This document shows, in pieces, positions 8,233 through 16,571 of a stretch of DNA of 53,971 nucleotides. Position numbers and translations under genes: made by a program. Numbering within the stretch: the first letter of the stretch is position 1; every line of letters begins with the position of its first letter. Origin of the DNA: CADCVT01 sp036389485 (GTDB lineage Bacteria; Actinomycetota; Thermoleophilia; Solirubrobacterales; Solirubrobacteraceae); contig DASVPR010000043.1 of the NCBI GenBank assembly GCA_036389485.1, positions 1 to 53,971 of the forward strand, given 5' to 3'. The notes beneath the pieces are model-generated. The model did not search any database. It was not told the origin of the DNA and worked only from the letters and a program-made list of their open reading frames with translations.

Positions 8233-9596
8233 GAGCTTCCCGCCATTCCGCGGGCGACGAGCCTCTCGCGCAGCTCCAGCATCGCCGTGTACGTGGGGAT
8301 CGCGAAGAGCCTTCCCTCCCCGCCGGCGACCGCGGCGTCGAGGGCCCGGTCGAGGTCCGGCTCGACGTGCAGGCGCTCCTCCGGCACGCCGGCGTACTTC
8401 AGCCGGAGGGCGAGCTCGGGCGCGCGGGTCCCGGCGCACACCGCGCGGCGGACGTGCGGGGCGAGCAGCTCGAAGTCGGCGTCCCACACCCACGACACGT
8501 CGCGGCCGTCGGCGATCCGGTCGTTGAGGACGCCGAGGAGGTCGTGCTCGCCCGGCTCGAGGGCGAGGGTCCGGACCACCTCGTTCGCCCCGGCGGGGTT
8601 CTTCACGAGGAGGATCGACAGCTCGCGTCCCTTGACCTCGACGCTCTCGGCGCGTCCGACCGCGGGCTCGACCGCTTCGAGGCCGGCCACGACCTCCTCG
8701 AGCGACGCGCCGAGCCGCAGCGCCAGGCCCGCCGCGCCGAGCGCGTTGTAGACGTTGTAGAGGCCGGGGAGGGGAAGGGAGACAGCCGCGCGACCCCCCG
8801 GCGTGCGCAGCGTGAACCGCGCCGACCGGACGCCCTTGAGCTCCACGTCCTCCGCCGCGACGTCCGGCCGCGGCCGCACGCTGTCGCCGGTCGGGCAGTG
8901 GTAGTGCCCGAGATGCCCGAGCAGCACGGCGTCGTACACGTACGGCCGCCCGCAGCGCCGGCAGTGCTTGGCGTCGGTCGCGTGCGGCAGCCCCGGCAGC
9001 GCCACGCCCCGATCCTCCACCCCGAAATACATCACGCCGCCCGCTCCGCCGCCGGGCGGCCCGGCGGAGGCCCCCTCGCGGCCCCTCCCGAGGTCCGCCA
9101 CCGCCGGATCGTCCGCGTTCAGCACCAGCGCGGTCGCGTCGAGCCCCTCGATCAGCTGCGCCCAGCGGTCGGCGATGATCTCCAGCTCCCCGTACCGGTC
9201 GAGCTGGTCGCGGAAGAGGTTGGCGAGCAGGACCGCGCGGGGGCGGAGCTGCGGGACGACGCGGTCGAGCCAGAACTCGTCGACCTCGAAGAGGCCCATC
9301 TCGCCGCGGCCGTCGAGCAGCGCGCTCGCGACGCCGCCGGCCATGTTCGCCCCCGCCCGGTTGTGGACGAGCCGCACGCCGCGCCGCTCCATGATCGAGG
9401 CGACCATCGCGGCGGTGGTGGTCTTGCCGTTGGTCGCCGAGATGACGCCGCTGCCCTGCGGAAGCCGGGCGGCGAGGGTCCCGATCGCCTCCGGCTCGAG
9501 GCGCAGGAGGAGCTTCCCCGGCAGGCTGGTCCCGCCGCGGCCGGTGCGGCGGGAGAGCGCGCCGGCGGCGCGGGCGGCGGCGACCGCGAGCCTCAT
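8223..9596 (-). CDS. murT: Lipid II isoglutaminyl synthase, Mur-ligase-like subunit MurT
   Basis: 457 aa. The central Mur ligase ATP-binding motif ATNGKTTT is at residues 54-61, followed by a Cys-containing ribbon insert (C212, C215, C234) and the C-terminal MurT-specific domain (DUF1727) with DGRDVSWVWDADFE, the region holding the catalytic acid residues. MurT activates the stem-peptide glutamate with ATP and GatD supplies ammonia. Unusually, the fourth ribbon Cys expected near residue 237 is Gly (CPTGD instead of CPxCG). ATG at 9596 overlaps the lipid kinase stop as ATGA (9593-9596). A longer in-frame extension to 9971 is shadow sequence. Confidence 0.95.
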   Translation of the reverse strand: MRLAVAAARAAGALSRRTGRGGTSLPGKLLLRLEPEAIGTLAARLPQGSGVISATNGKTTTAAMVASIMERRGVRLVHNRAGANMAGGVASALLDGRGEMGLFEVDEFWLDRVVPQLRPRAVLLANLFRDQLDRYGELEIIADRWAQLIEGLDATALVLNADDPAVADLGRGREGASAGPPGGGAGGVMYFGVEDRGVALPGLPHATDAKHCRRCGRPYVYDAVLLGHLGHYHCPTGDSVRPRPDVAAEDVELKGVRSARFTLRTPGGRAAVSLPLPGLYNVYNALGAAGLALRLGASLEEVVAGLEAVEPAVGRAESVEVKGRELSILLVKNPAGANEVVRTLALEPGEHDLLGVLNDRIADGRDVSWVWDADFELLAPHVRRAVCAGTRAPELALRLKYAGVPEERLHVEPDLDRALDAAVAGGEGRLFAIPTYTAMLELRERLVARGMAGSSWE

Positions 9597-10486
9597 GCGG
9601 CGGGCGCGAGGACCCGCAGCGCGCCCGGGACCGCGCGGATCGTCGCGGGGGTGTGCCCGATCGGGTCGCCGTCCGCGTAGATCCGGAACGGCCGCTCGGA
9701 CGCCACGCGCAGCTCGCGCGCGCGGAACAGCTCGAACGCGGGATCGTCGAGGTGGGTGCCCTTGAAGACCTTCGGGATGCCGCGCAGGTAGTTGAGCTTC
9801 GAGGAGTCGAGGGAGAGCGCGACGTCGAGCAGCCCGTCGGTCAGCGAGGCCTCGGGCGCGAGCGCCATCCCGCCGCCGAAGACGCCCGAGTTGCATGCCG
9901 CCACCGCATAGCCGCTGATCGTCCGCTCCTCCCCGCCGTCCGCCGCGAACGACAGCCGGGCGGGCTTCCACGCCGCGAGCACGCGCAGCGCGGAGTAGAC
10001 GTAGACGAGCTGGCCGCGGACGAGCTTCGTGGCGTTGGCGACGTCCTGGCAGTCGGAGTCGAACCCGTAGCTGGCGATCCCGAGGAACGTGCGGCCGTCG
10101 ACCTCGCCGACGTCGACGGTCAGCGGGTCGGCGTGGGCGAGGACCTCGGCGGCGCCGGCCGGCTCCGTCGGGATCCCGAGCTTGCGCGCGAAGTCGTTGC
10201 CGCGCCCGCCGGGCAGGACGCCGAGGACGCCCTCGGTGTCGCGCAGCCCGTGCGCGACCGCGCCCGCGAGGCCGTCGCCGCCGTAGCTGACCGCGACCTC
10301 GCCCTGGGCCGCGGCGCCCTTCGCCAGCTCGATCGCGTGGTCGATCGAGACGGTCAGCTCGATCCGGTACTGCAGCTCGTGCCGGCTCAGCGCCCGCTCG
10401 ACCTCCGGCAGGCCCTTCGCGGTCCGCCCGCCGCCGGCGTTGGGGTTGACGATGAGGCAGAACCGTCGCACGCCCGAGTCAGTCAA
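9593..10486 (-). CDS. Diacylglycerol/lipid kinase family protein (YegS/DagK-like)
   Basis: 297 aa. The family signatures are the N-terminal IVNPNAGGG, the nucleotide-binding YGGDG motif near residue 64, and LPGGRGNDFARKLGIP. It phosphorylates a lipid such as diacylglycerol or undecaprenol at the membrane, with ATP. The residue after GGDG is Leu where many relatives have Thr. The start is either TTG at 10486, which overlaps the HAD stop, or GTG at 10471; the conserved domain begins after both, so the choice is open. It is in the operon with murT/gatD, which suggests a link to envelope lipid metabolism. Confidence 0.9.
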   Translation of the reverse strand: MTDSGVRRFCLIVNPNAGGGRTAKGLPEVERALSRHELQYRIELTVSIDHAIELAKGAAAQGEVAVSYGGDGLAGAVAHGLRDTEGVLGVLPGGRGNDFARKLGIPTEPAGAAEVLAHADPLTVDVGEVDGRTFLGIASYGFDSDCQDVANATKLVRGQLVYVYSALRVLAAWKPARLSFAADGGEERTISGYAVAACNSGVFGGGMALAPEASLTDGLLDVALSLDSSKLNYLRGIPKVFKGTHLDDPAFELFRARELRVASERPFRIYADGDPIGHTPATIRAVPGALRVLAPAA

Positions 10487-11387
10487 GCAGGAGCGACGCG
10501 AGCGTGGGAGCGACCGCGACGAGGCTCGCGCGCGGTGGGTCCGCGTCGGGGGCGGAGCGACCCGCCGGAGGCCCCTCCGCCGCGGCGGAGCGATCCGCCG
10601 GAGGCTCCTCCGCCGCGGCGCCTCGCGCCGCGCGCGCGGCGGCGAGCGCGTCGCGCGCCTCGTCCTCGCCGGTCGCGCCCGTGAGCACCAGCGCGGCGTC
10701 GAGCCCCGCGGCGGCCGCCCCTCCGACGTCGGCGTCGAGGCGGTCGCCGACCACCAGCGCGCGGCCGTCGCCGAGGCGGTCGAGCGCGGTGCGGAAGAGG
10801 TGCGGCTCCGGCTTGCCGACGGTCCATGCCTCGACGCCGGTCGCGGTCTCGACCGCGGCGAGCACCGCGCCCGTCGCGGGCCACGGGCCGTCGGGCATCG
10901 GGAACGTCGGGTCGCGGCCGGCGCCGACGAGGTCCGCGCCGCGGAGCACCGCCTGGGTCGCGCAGCGCAGCTCCTCGTAGTCGAACAGCTCGTGGCCCGC
11001 CACGACGACGACCTCCGCGCGCGAGGCGAACGCCGTGCCGTTCACCACCCGCAGCCCCGCGTCCGCGACGTGCCGGTGCACGGCCTCCGAGCCGATGACG
11101 TAGGCGGTCCGGCCGGCGTGGTGCTCGTTCAGCGCGTGCTGCAGCGCGCCACCGACGGTGACCACCTCCTCGACCGACGCCCGGAACCCGAGCCGCCACA
11201 GCTTGCGCACGAAGTCCTCGGTGGCGTGGCGCCCGTCGTTGGTGACGAACGCGATCGCCTTCCCGGCCGCCCGCGCCGCCTCGATCGCCTCGACCGCGCC
11301 CGGGGTCGGCTCGTCGCCGACCCACACGCAGCCGTCGAGGTCGAGCAGGAGGACGTCGTAGGAGGAGGGGAGCGGAGAGAGCGGCAC
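10479..11387 (-). CDS. HAD-superfamily phosphatase (NagD/PGPase-like, class IIA)
   Basis: 302 aa. HAD motif I DLDGC has the nucleophile Asp16 and Asp18, motif II is FVTND, and motifs III/IV are KPEPHLF and GDRLDADVGGA. The C2-type cap lies between motifs II and III (class IIA, like p-nitrophenylphosphatase or NagD). The last 60 residues contain a tandem 11-residue duplication (see 10552-10617) and an acidic/proline-rich tail not needed for the fold. Start is GTG at 11387. It leads the coupled minus-strand operon that continues to gatD. The natural substrate is not evident. Confidence 0.9.
   Translation of the reverse strand: MPLSPLPSSYDVLLLDLDGCVWVGDEPTPGAVEAIEAARAAGKAIAFVTNDGRHATEDFVRKLWRLGFRASVEEVVTVGGALQHALNEHHAGRTAYVIGSEAVHRHVADAGLRVVNGTAFASRAEVVVVAGHELFDYEELRCATQAVLRGADLVGAGRDPTFPMPDGPWPATGAVLAAVETATGVEAWTVGKPEPHLFRTALDRLGDGRALVVGDRLDADVGGAAAAGLDAALVLTGATGEDEARDALAAARAARGAAAEEPPADRSAAAEGPPAGRSAPDADPPRASLVAVAPTLASLLLD
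10552..10617. repeat. Two tandem 33-bp units inside the HAD gene
   Basis: Units 10552-10584 and 10585-10617 are identical except for two C/T differences. Each encodes 11 residues (SAAAE-PPA-R type) in the C-terminal tail of the phosphatase, so the reading frame is kept. Each unit also contains a near-palindrome (CCGGAGGCCCCTCCG-like). Probably a recent slippage or recombination duplication. Confidence 0.9.
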
Positions 11388-11422
11388 CCCGCCGAACGCT
11401 AACCGCCTAAGCTGCCGCGCCG

Positions 11423-12130
11423 ATGCTGCGCCGACTGATCCTCCCGCTCTGCCTGATCCTGGCCCTCGGCGTCGCGGCGTGCGGCGACGGCGAGGAGACC
11501 GCCTCCGAGCGTCCGGACGACGAGACCGCGACGACCGCGACCACGGACACCGAGACGAAGCCGACCGAGCCCGCCTCCGGCTGCCGCAAGGTCGACGAGC
11601 CGAAGCCGAAGAACGTCAAGCTCAAGAAGCCCAAGGAGCAGCTGGACCCGGGCAAGACCTGGAAGGCCGTCGTCAAGACGAGCTGCGGGACGCTCGAGAT
11701 CACGCTCGACGTCAAGGAGAACCCGAAGACGGCGTCGTCGTTCGCGCACCTGGCGCGCGAGGGGTTCTACGACGGGCTGTCGTTCCACCGGGTCGTCCCC
11801 GGCTTCGTCGTGCAGGGCGGCGACCCGAAGGGGACCGGCGAGGGCGGCCCGGGCTACAGCGTCGTCGAGGCGCCGCCGCAGGACACGAAGTACACGCGCG
11901 GCGTCGTCGCGATGGCGAAGACCGAGCTCGAGGACCCGGGCACGTCCGGCAGCCAGTTCTTCATCGTCACCGGCCCCGACATCCAGCTCGACCCGTCCTA
12001 CGCGGTGGTCGGGAAGGTCACCAAGGGCGACGACGTCGTGGACCTGCTCGGCAACGTCCCGAACGACCCCGCCGACAACCGCCCGACCGAGCCGGTGATC
12101 ATCGAGAAGGTCACCATCGAGGGCGGCTAG
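11423..12130 (+). CDS. Lipoprotein cyclophilin-type peptidyl-prolyl isomerase
   Basis: 235 aa. The signal sequence ends in lipobox G-V-A-A-C with Cys20. An acidic Thr/Glu linker (about 21-60) is followed by a Lys-rich stretch (KPKNVKLKKPKEQ) and a cyclophilin domain from about 75 to 233 (FHRVVPGFVVQGGDP, GSQFFIVT). It catalyses cis-trans isomerisation of proline bonds in exported proteins and would sit outside the membrane. It is transcribed divergently from the HAD operon with a 35-base gap, and converges with 12134-12748, whose stop is 3 bases away. Confidence 0.94.
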   Translation: MLRRLILPLCLILALGVAACGDGEETASERPDDETATTATTDTETKPTEPASGCRKVDEPKPKNVKLKKPKEQLDPGKTWKAVVKTSCGTLEITLDVKENPKTASSFAHLAREGFYDGLSFHRVVPGFVVQGGDPKGTGEGGPGYSVVEAPPQDTKYTRGVVAMAKTELEDPGTSGSQFFIVTGPDIQLDPSYAVVGKVTKGDDVVDLLGNVPNDPADNRPTEPVIIEKVTIEGG

Positions 12131-12133
12131 CAG

Positions 12134-12748
12134 CTAGCCGCCGCGCGCGGCGCGCGCCTTCTCCTTCGCCTTCGCCTGCCTGCGGCGGCCGACGAGCGCG
12201 AGGACCCCGAGCACGACGATCACGATGAAGAGGCCGAGGAAGAGGCCGCCGACCGTGCCGACGCCGCCGAACGGCAGCGAGACGAGCTTCGCGAGCCCGA
12301 ACCCGATCGCGAGCAGCGCGATGACGAGCGCGATGACGAGCAGGAAGCCGCGGATCTTCTGCCAGCGGCTCGCGCCCTGGGGCGGGGCGAGCAGGCCCAT
12401 GATCCGCAGCAGGAAGAGCTGGCGGCTCGACGGGGGCGCCTGGCCGAGGCGCTCGACGGCCTGCTTGAGGTCGTCGGGCCGGCGCTCGGCGAGCGCGAGC
12501 GACGCGTCGGCCATGCGGCGCAGCGCCATCCGCTCCTGCGGCCGCGCGGCCGCGATCGCGCGCTTGAAGTGCTCCCGTGCCGCAGCCGCGTCGTAGCGCT
12601 CCGCCGCCCGCGCGCCGAGGATCGCCTGGGCCGCGGCCTTGTGCTTCTGCTCGTTGCGGAGCTCCTCGTCGGAGCGCTGCTCGAGCTGCTGCATCGCGGC
12701 CAGCGCGCTGCGCTGCTCGACCTTGATCTGTCGCTGCTTCGGAGGCAC
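12134..12748 (-). CDS. Membrane protein with TPR-like N-terminus and two C-terminal membrane segments
   Basis: 204 aa from GTG at 12748. Residues about 1-60 are basic and helical; about 60-105 look like one or two tetratricopeptide-like helices (AAAREHFKRAIAAARPQERMAL). Two hydrophobic segments follow (FLLVIALVIALLAIGFGLA and GLFLGLFIVIVVLGVLALVG), then a Lys/Arg-rich end. The longer frame up to 13174 was rejected because it runs antisense through the gene at 12774-13169 and changes to low-complexity residues. No family recognised; it is probably cytoplasmic-side membrane-bound. Confidence 0.75.
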   Translation of the reverse strand: MPPKQRQIKVEQRSALAAMQQLEQRSDEELRNEQKHKAAAQAILGARAAERYDAAAAREHFKRAIAAARPQERMALRRMADASLALAERRPDDLKQAVERLGQAPPSSRQLFLLRIMGLLAPPQGASRWQKIRGFLLVIALVIALLAIGFGLAKLVSLPFGGVGTVGGLFLGLFIVIVVLGVLALVGRRRQAKAKEKARAARGG

Positions 12749-12773
12749 GGCCGCCAGTGTACGCTCGCCGCCC

Positions 12774-13169
12774 ATGATCGCCCGTGTCGCTGCGTTGCTC
12801 TGCCTTCTGGCTCTCATCGCGCCGGGCGCCGCGCTCGCGCAGGGCGGCGGCGCGTTCCAACCCCTGCCGCCGGCGCCGCCGGAGCAGCCCACGACGTCGG
12901 CGCCCACGAACGCCGACGAGGACGAGGACGACGGCCTCTCCTCGACCCAGCAGTTCCTCATCGCGATCTCCGGGATCGTCCTGCTCTTCGGCATCGGCTG
13001 GCTGATCGTTCGGGACGCACGGAGCACCGCGCCGGTGCAGGACCGCGGCCCCGCCGGCGACGAGCAGCGGCGCAAGGGCAGCCAGAAGCCGGCGAGCGTG
13101 CGGCACCGGCAGAGCCGCTCGAAGGCGAAGGCCGCGCGGCAGGCCCGCAAGAAGGCCCGTAAGCGCTGA
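12774..13169 (+). CDS. Small secreted or membrane protein with one membrane segment and basic tail
   Basis: 131 aa. There is a signal peptide at residues 1-23 (MIARVAALLCLLALIAPGAA, cleavage after ALA), a Pro/Gln and acidic stretch to about residue 55, a membrane segment at about 62-80 (IAISGIVLLFGIGWLIV), then a strongly basic cytoplasmic tail rich in Lys/Arg. Start is ATG at 12774, divergent from the GTG of the minus-strand neighbour with only 25 bases between. No family recognised. Confidence 0.75.
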   Translation: MIARVAALLCLLALIAPGAALAQGGGAFQPLPPAPPEQPTTSAPTNADEDEDDGLSSTQQFLIAISGIVLLFGIGWLIVRDARSTAPVQDRGPAGDEQRRKGSQKPASVRHRQSRSKAKAARQARKKARKR

Positions 13170-13206
13170 CGCATCCGTTCGTGCGGCCTGCAAACCTTTG
13201 CGGGTC

Positions 13207-13596
13207 ATGGACCGCCCCCGCATGCTCGTCTGCGAAGACGCGATCGGCTACCGCATGCTCATCCGGCGGTGGCTGGAGGACGCCGGGGTCGAGGTGGTGG
13301 GGGAGGCCCCCACGTGGTCGGAGGCGGAGCGCCTCGCGTCCGAGCTGCAGCCCGACGCCGTCGTCGCCGACCTGTGGATGCCGACGCTCGAGGTCGACGC
13401 CCTCACCCGCGTGCGCGACCTCGTCCCCAACGCCGCGATCGTCAGCCTGAGCGGCCTGAGCGTCGAGGAGGCGCAGCGCCTGGTCGGCGAGACCGGCGCG
13501 GTCGACCTGTTCCTCTCCAAGCGCCAGCCGCCCGCGGAGATCGTGGAGGCCCTGCGCGCGTTCGTGGACGCGCGGCTCAGTGAATCGGCGTCGTGA
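13207..13596 (+). CDS. Stand-alone response-regulator receiver protein
   Basis: 129 aa REC domain from ATG at 13207; an in-frame TTG at 13198 is less likely. The acidic pair is E10-D11, the phospho-acceptor Asp55 is in VVADLWMP, the Ser switch is in VSLSGLS, and Lys105 is in FLSKRQ. There is no output domain and no kinase next to it, so its partner is unknown. Its 3' end overlaps the convergent metallophosphoesterase gene by 20 bases. Confidence 0.88.
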   Translation: MDRPRMLVCEDAIGYRMLIRRWLEDAGVEVVGEAPTWSEAERLASELQPDAVVADLWMPTLEVDALTRVRDLVPNAAIVSLSGLSVEEAQRLVGETGAVDLFLSKRQPPAEIVEALRAFVDARLSESAS

Positions 13597-14326
13597 CGAT
13601 CTCGACGCCGGACAGCTCGAAGACCCAGTAGTCCTGGCCCATGACGGGCACGGAGACGTTGTAGACCGGGACGTTCCCGATCTTCCCCTCGAACGTCCCG
13701 TGGTGCGCGTGGCCGTGGAGGACGAGGTCGGGCTCGTGCTCGCGGATCGGCGCGGCGAGGCGGTCGGTGCCGAGGTACGTCCAGATCGGCTCGGGCTCGC
13801 CGACCAGCGTCTCCGACGTCGGGGCGTAGTGCAGCAGCGCGACCCGGACGGGGCAGTGCGCGATCTCGCGCAGGCCGCGGTCGAGTGCGAGCGCCTCCTC
13901 GCCCGCCTCGGCGTAGATGCCGCGCAGCGACGGCTCGCCGAAGTCCGGCAGGTGCGACCCGGGGAACCCGCCGACGAACCCCTTCACGCCCACGATCCCC
14001 ACCTCGACCCCGGCGACCTCGACGATCGCGCACGCGCGGTCGAGCACGCGGATGCCCGCCTTCTCCCAGATCGGCAGGCACTCGTCGACCTGGTTGCAGT
14101 GCCAGTCGTGGTTGCCGAGCACCGCGACGATCGGGATCTGCAGCGGCGCGCACGCCTCCGCGAGCACCTCCGCCTGCTCCGGCTGACCGTGCGTCGTGAG
14201 GTCGCCGGCGAGCAGGAACAGGTCCGCCTTGGCGTCGAGGTCCGCGAACGCGCGGAGCGCGTGCTCGCGCGTCGCCGGGCGGCAGTGGACGTCGCCGGCA
14301 GCCGCGATGCGCACCGATTCGGGCAT
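13577..14326 (-). CDS. Calcineurin-like metallophosphoesterase
   Basis: 249 aa. The full set of metal-binding motifs is visible: GDVHC near residue 11, GDLT near 41, GNHDWH near 71, the histidine in LLHYAP and the C-terminal HGHAHHG. This gives a two-metal phosphoesterase active site in the cytoplasm. The substrate may be a nucleotide, phosphodiester or phosphoprotein and cannot be told from the sequence. It is divergent from the nucleotidyltransferase gene, 37 bases away. Confidence 0.92.
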   Translation of the reverse strand: MPESVRIAAAGDVHCRPATREHALRAFADLDAKADLFLLAGDLTTHGQPEQAEVLAEACAPLQIPIVAVLGNHDWHCNQVDECLPIWEKAGIRVLDRACAIVEVAGVEVGIVGVKGFVGGFPGSHLPDFGEPSLRGIYAEAGEEALALDRGLREIAHCPVRVALLHYAPTSETLVGEPEPIWTYLGTDRLAAPIREHEPDLVLHGHAHHGTFEGKIGNVPVYNVSVPVMGQDYWVFELSGVEIVTTPIH

Positions 14327-14363
14327 GTCGCCCCCTTACCCCGATCCGGGTAGGCAAGTCGTG

Positions 14364-15002
14364 ATGGACCTCAACGCCGCCGAGTTCCGCGAGATCGTCG
14401 AGTCGCTGCGCAAGGTGATCGTCGTGCTGCGCGATCTCGACGTGCGCTACGCGCTGGCGGGCAGCGTCGCGTCGTGGGCGCGCGGCGGCCCGGAGACGGT
14501 CAACGACCTCGACCTGATCGTCGCCCGCGACGACGCCGAGCGCGCCTTCCAGGCGCTCGAGGAGGCGGGGCTGGAGGGCGAGGTCCCGCCCGAGGGGTGG
14601 CTCTACAAGCTGCGCGACGGCGACGTCGAGATCGACCTGATCTTCAAGGTGACCGGCGTCGAGAACGTCGAGGACATCATCGAGCGCAGCGAGATCATGC
14701 GGGTCGCGTCGCTCGACTGCCCGGTCGCGCGCGTCGAGGACCACCTCACGCCGAAGCTGCTCGCGTTCAACGAGCACTACCTCGACTACACGGGCGCGCT
14801 GCGCGTCGCCCGGGCGCTGCGCGAGCAGGTGGACTGGGACCAGCTGCGCGAGCGCACCTGCCACTCGCCCTACGCCCGGGGGTTCTTCGCGCTGCTCGAG
14901 GCGCTCGACGTCATCCCCGGCGAGGACGGCGAGCGGCCGGGGAAGAGCGAGCCGGGCTCCCCGGAGGAGAAGCCCGGCCCTCAGATCAGAGTGGTCTCCT
15001 AG
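14364..15002 (+). CDS. Nucleotidyltransferase-fold protein
   Basis: 212 aa from ATG at 14364; the codon before it (14361) is GTG and could also serve. The pattern ALAGSVASWARGG followed by NDLDLIV is the GS-x-DxD signature of the pol-beta-type nucleotidyltransferase fold, and the third acidic residue is probably in VEIDLIF. This group includes MNT antitoxin-like and AbiEii-like enzymes, but no toxin partner is next door. The last 20 residues are Pro/Glu/Lys rich and coincide with a hairpin at the DNA level. The stop overlaps the convergent superoxide dismutase stop. Confidence 0.82.
   Translation: MDLNAAEFREIVESLRKVIVVLRDLDVRYALAGSVASWARGGPETVNDLDLIVARDDAERAFQALEEAGLEGEVPPEGWLYKLRDGDVEIDLIFKVTGVENVEDIIERSEIMRVASLDCPVARVEDHLTPKLLAFNEHYLDYTGALRVARALREQVDWDQLRERTCHSPYARGFFALLEALDVIPGEDGERPGKSEPGSPEEKPGPQIRVVS
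14951..14978. terminator. Hairpin shared by two convergent genes
   Basis: Positions 14951-14958 and 14971-14978 form an 8-bp perfect stem with a 12-base loop. It lies inside the last codons of the nucleotidyltransferase gene and 21 bases beyond the superoxide dismutase stop on the minus strand, so it probably terminates the minus-strand gene. Confidence 0.45.
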
Positions 15003-15664
15003 CCCTTCGGCTCCTCGCCGACCGACTGCGCGCCCTCGCGCGCGGCCTTCGCCTGCGCGAGCTGCCGGTTGACGTGGTCCCAGTCGAGGTTGCGGAAGAA
15101 CGCCTCGACGTACTCGCCGCGGCCGTCCGGCGTCGCGCCGAAGTCGCGCGCGTACGCGTGCTCGTAGACGTCGAGCGCGAGCACGGGGACCATGTTGTAG
15201 ACGGCCCAGAGGTTCTGGGTGTCGAGCATGTAGTTGAAGAGCGAGCCGTCGTTGAGGTCGTAGCCGAGCATGACCCAGCCGCGGGCCGCCTTGGCCTGCT
15301 TGCGGATCGCCTGCTTCCACATCTCGACGCCGCCGGGGTACTCGTTCTCGAGCTCGTCGGCGATCGCGCCCTGCGGGTCCTCGCCGCCCTCGCCGCCCAG
15401 GTGGCCGAAGTAGAGGTCGTGGTTCTTGAACCCGAGGAGCGCGAACGTGTAGTTGTCGGTCGCCAGCGCGCGGATCTCGGAGTAGACCTGGTTGCCCTCG
15501 GCCGACGCGTAGTCGATCTCCTTGAGCTTCCCGCGGATCTCGTTCGTCTTCTTCACGTAGCCCTGGTAGAGCTTGTAGTGGTCCTCCATCGTCTCCTTGG
15601 AGATCCCGTCCAGGTCCTTGTGGAGCGACGGGAAGTCGCGCGCGACGATCTCATCCCACGGCAT
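14999..15664 (-). CDS. Iron/manganese superoxide dismutase family protein
   Basis: 221 aa from ATG at 15664. The N-terminal helical hairpin has HYKLYQGYVKKTNEIRGKL, the second helix has NHDLYFGHLGG, and the C-terminal half has GWVMLGYDLNDGSLFNYML and the metal-ligand motif DVYEHAY (Asp and His). Together these supply His, His, Asp, His ligands. It would convert superoxide to hydrogen peroxide and oxygen. The N-terminal helix has one His-x-x-x-Tyr rather than the usual HHxxYV run, so metal preference is uncertain and a non-dismutase role in a SOD-like fold is possible. Confidence 0.85.
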   Translation of the reverse strand: MPWDEIVARDFPSLHKDLDGISKETMEDHYKLYQGYVKKTNEIRGKLKEIDYASAEGNQVYSEIRALATDNYTFALLGFKNHDLYFGHLGGEGGEDPQGAIADELENEYPGGVEMWKQAIRKQAKAARGWVMLGYDLNDGSLFNYMLDTQNLWAVYNMVPVLALDVYEHAYARDFGATPDGRGEYVEAFFRNLDWDHVNRQLAQAKAAREGAQSVGEEPKG

Positions 15665-15713
15665 GCATGTCCTCCTGTAGTCGGTCCTCCGGAACGCTAC
15701 CCTCCCGCCGCGC

Positions 15714-16571
15714 ATGCGAACGTACGACCACCGGACGTTCAGTGCCGAGGCCCTCGCGACGACGCGGGAGCGCTCGATCTCGGTGTGTCTCCCGGCGCGC
15801 GACGAGGCCGTGACCATCGGCCCGATCCTCGAGGTGCTGATGCCGCTGCGCGAGCGCGGCGCGATCGACCAGGTGGTCGTCGTCGACGACTCGACCGACG
15901 GCACCGCCGAGGTCGCGGAGCGCCTCGGGGCCGAGGTGCACCGCCAGGCGGACCTGATGCCGGAGTTCGGGCCCGTCCGCGGCAAGGGCGACGCCATGTG
16001 GCGGGCCCTGTCGGTCCTGACCGGCGACGTCGTCTGCTACCTCGACGCGGACTCCGAGGAGTTCGGCGAGCACTACGCGATCGGGCTCGTCGGGCCGGTG
16101 GCGCAGGGCGGCGACGTGCGGTTCGTGAAGGGCTTCTTCCGGCGGCCGTGGCGGTCGGCGGACCGGGTCGCCGCGCACGGCGGCGGCCGCGTGACCGAGC
16201 TGCTCGCGCGCCCGCTGCTCAAGCGCTTCTTCCCGGAGCTGGCGGCGTTCCACCAGCCGCTGGCGGGGGAGATCGCCGCCCGCCGGGACCTGCTGATGCG
16301 GCTCCCGTTCGCCACCGGCTACGCGGTCGACATGGCGCTGCTGATCGACGCGTGGGCGGCGGTCGGGATCGGCGCGCTCGCGCAGGTCGACCTCGTCGTG
16401 CGCCAGAACCAGCACCAGCCGCTCGAGGACCTCGCGCCGATGGCCAGCGACGTCCTGGCGGCGGTGACGACGCGGCTCGAACGCGACGGCCGGCTCTTGC
16501 CGGGGGTGGACGCGACGCCGCTGGTCGAGCGGCCGCCGATGGGCTCCGTGACGCTCGTCACACCGTCCTGA
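15714..16571 (+). CDS. gpgS: Glucosyl-3-phosphoglycerate synthase
   Basis: 285 aa, GT-A fold glycosyltransferase of the GT81 type. Visible are LPARDEAVTIG near the N-terminus, VVDDSTDGT, the GPVRGKGDAMWRAL loop, the metal-binding YLDADSEEF, and GRVTELLARPLLK, which is characteristic of GpgS. It transfers glucose from a nucleotide-glucose to 3-phosphoglycerate, the first step to glucosylglycerate and, in mycobacteria, methylglucose lipopolysaccharides. The ATG at 15714 lies 49 bases from the divergent superoxide dismutase start. The cognate phosphatase GpgP is not next to it. Confidence 0.92.
   Translation: MRTYDHRTFSAEALATTRERSISVCLPARDEAVTIGPILEVLMPLRERGAIDQVVVVDDSTDGTAEVAERLGAEVHRQADLMPEFGPVRGKGDAMWRALSVLTGDVVCYLDADSEEFGEHYAIGLVGPVAQGGDVRFVKGFFRRPWRSADRVAAHGGGRVTELLARPLLKRFFPELAAFHQPLAGEIAARRDLLMRLPFATGYAVDMALLIDAWAAVGIGALAQVDLVVRQNQHQPLEDLAPMASDVLAAVTTRLERDGRLLPGVDATPLVERPPMGSVTLVTPS

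Noticed and set aside
12749..13174. N-terminal extension of the minus-strand membrane protein
   Set aside because: It is antisense to the signal-peptide gene at 12774 and changes to Ser/Arg/Cys-rich filler.
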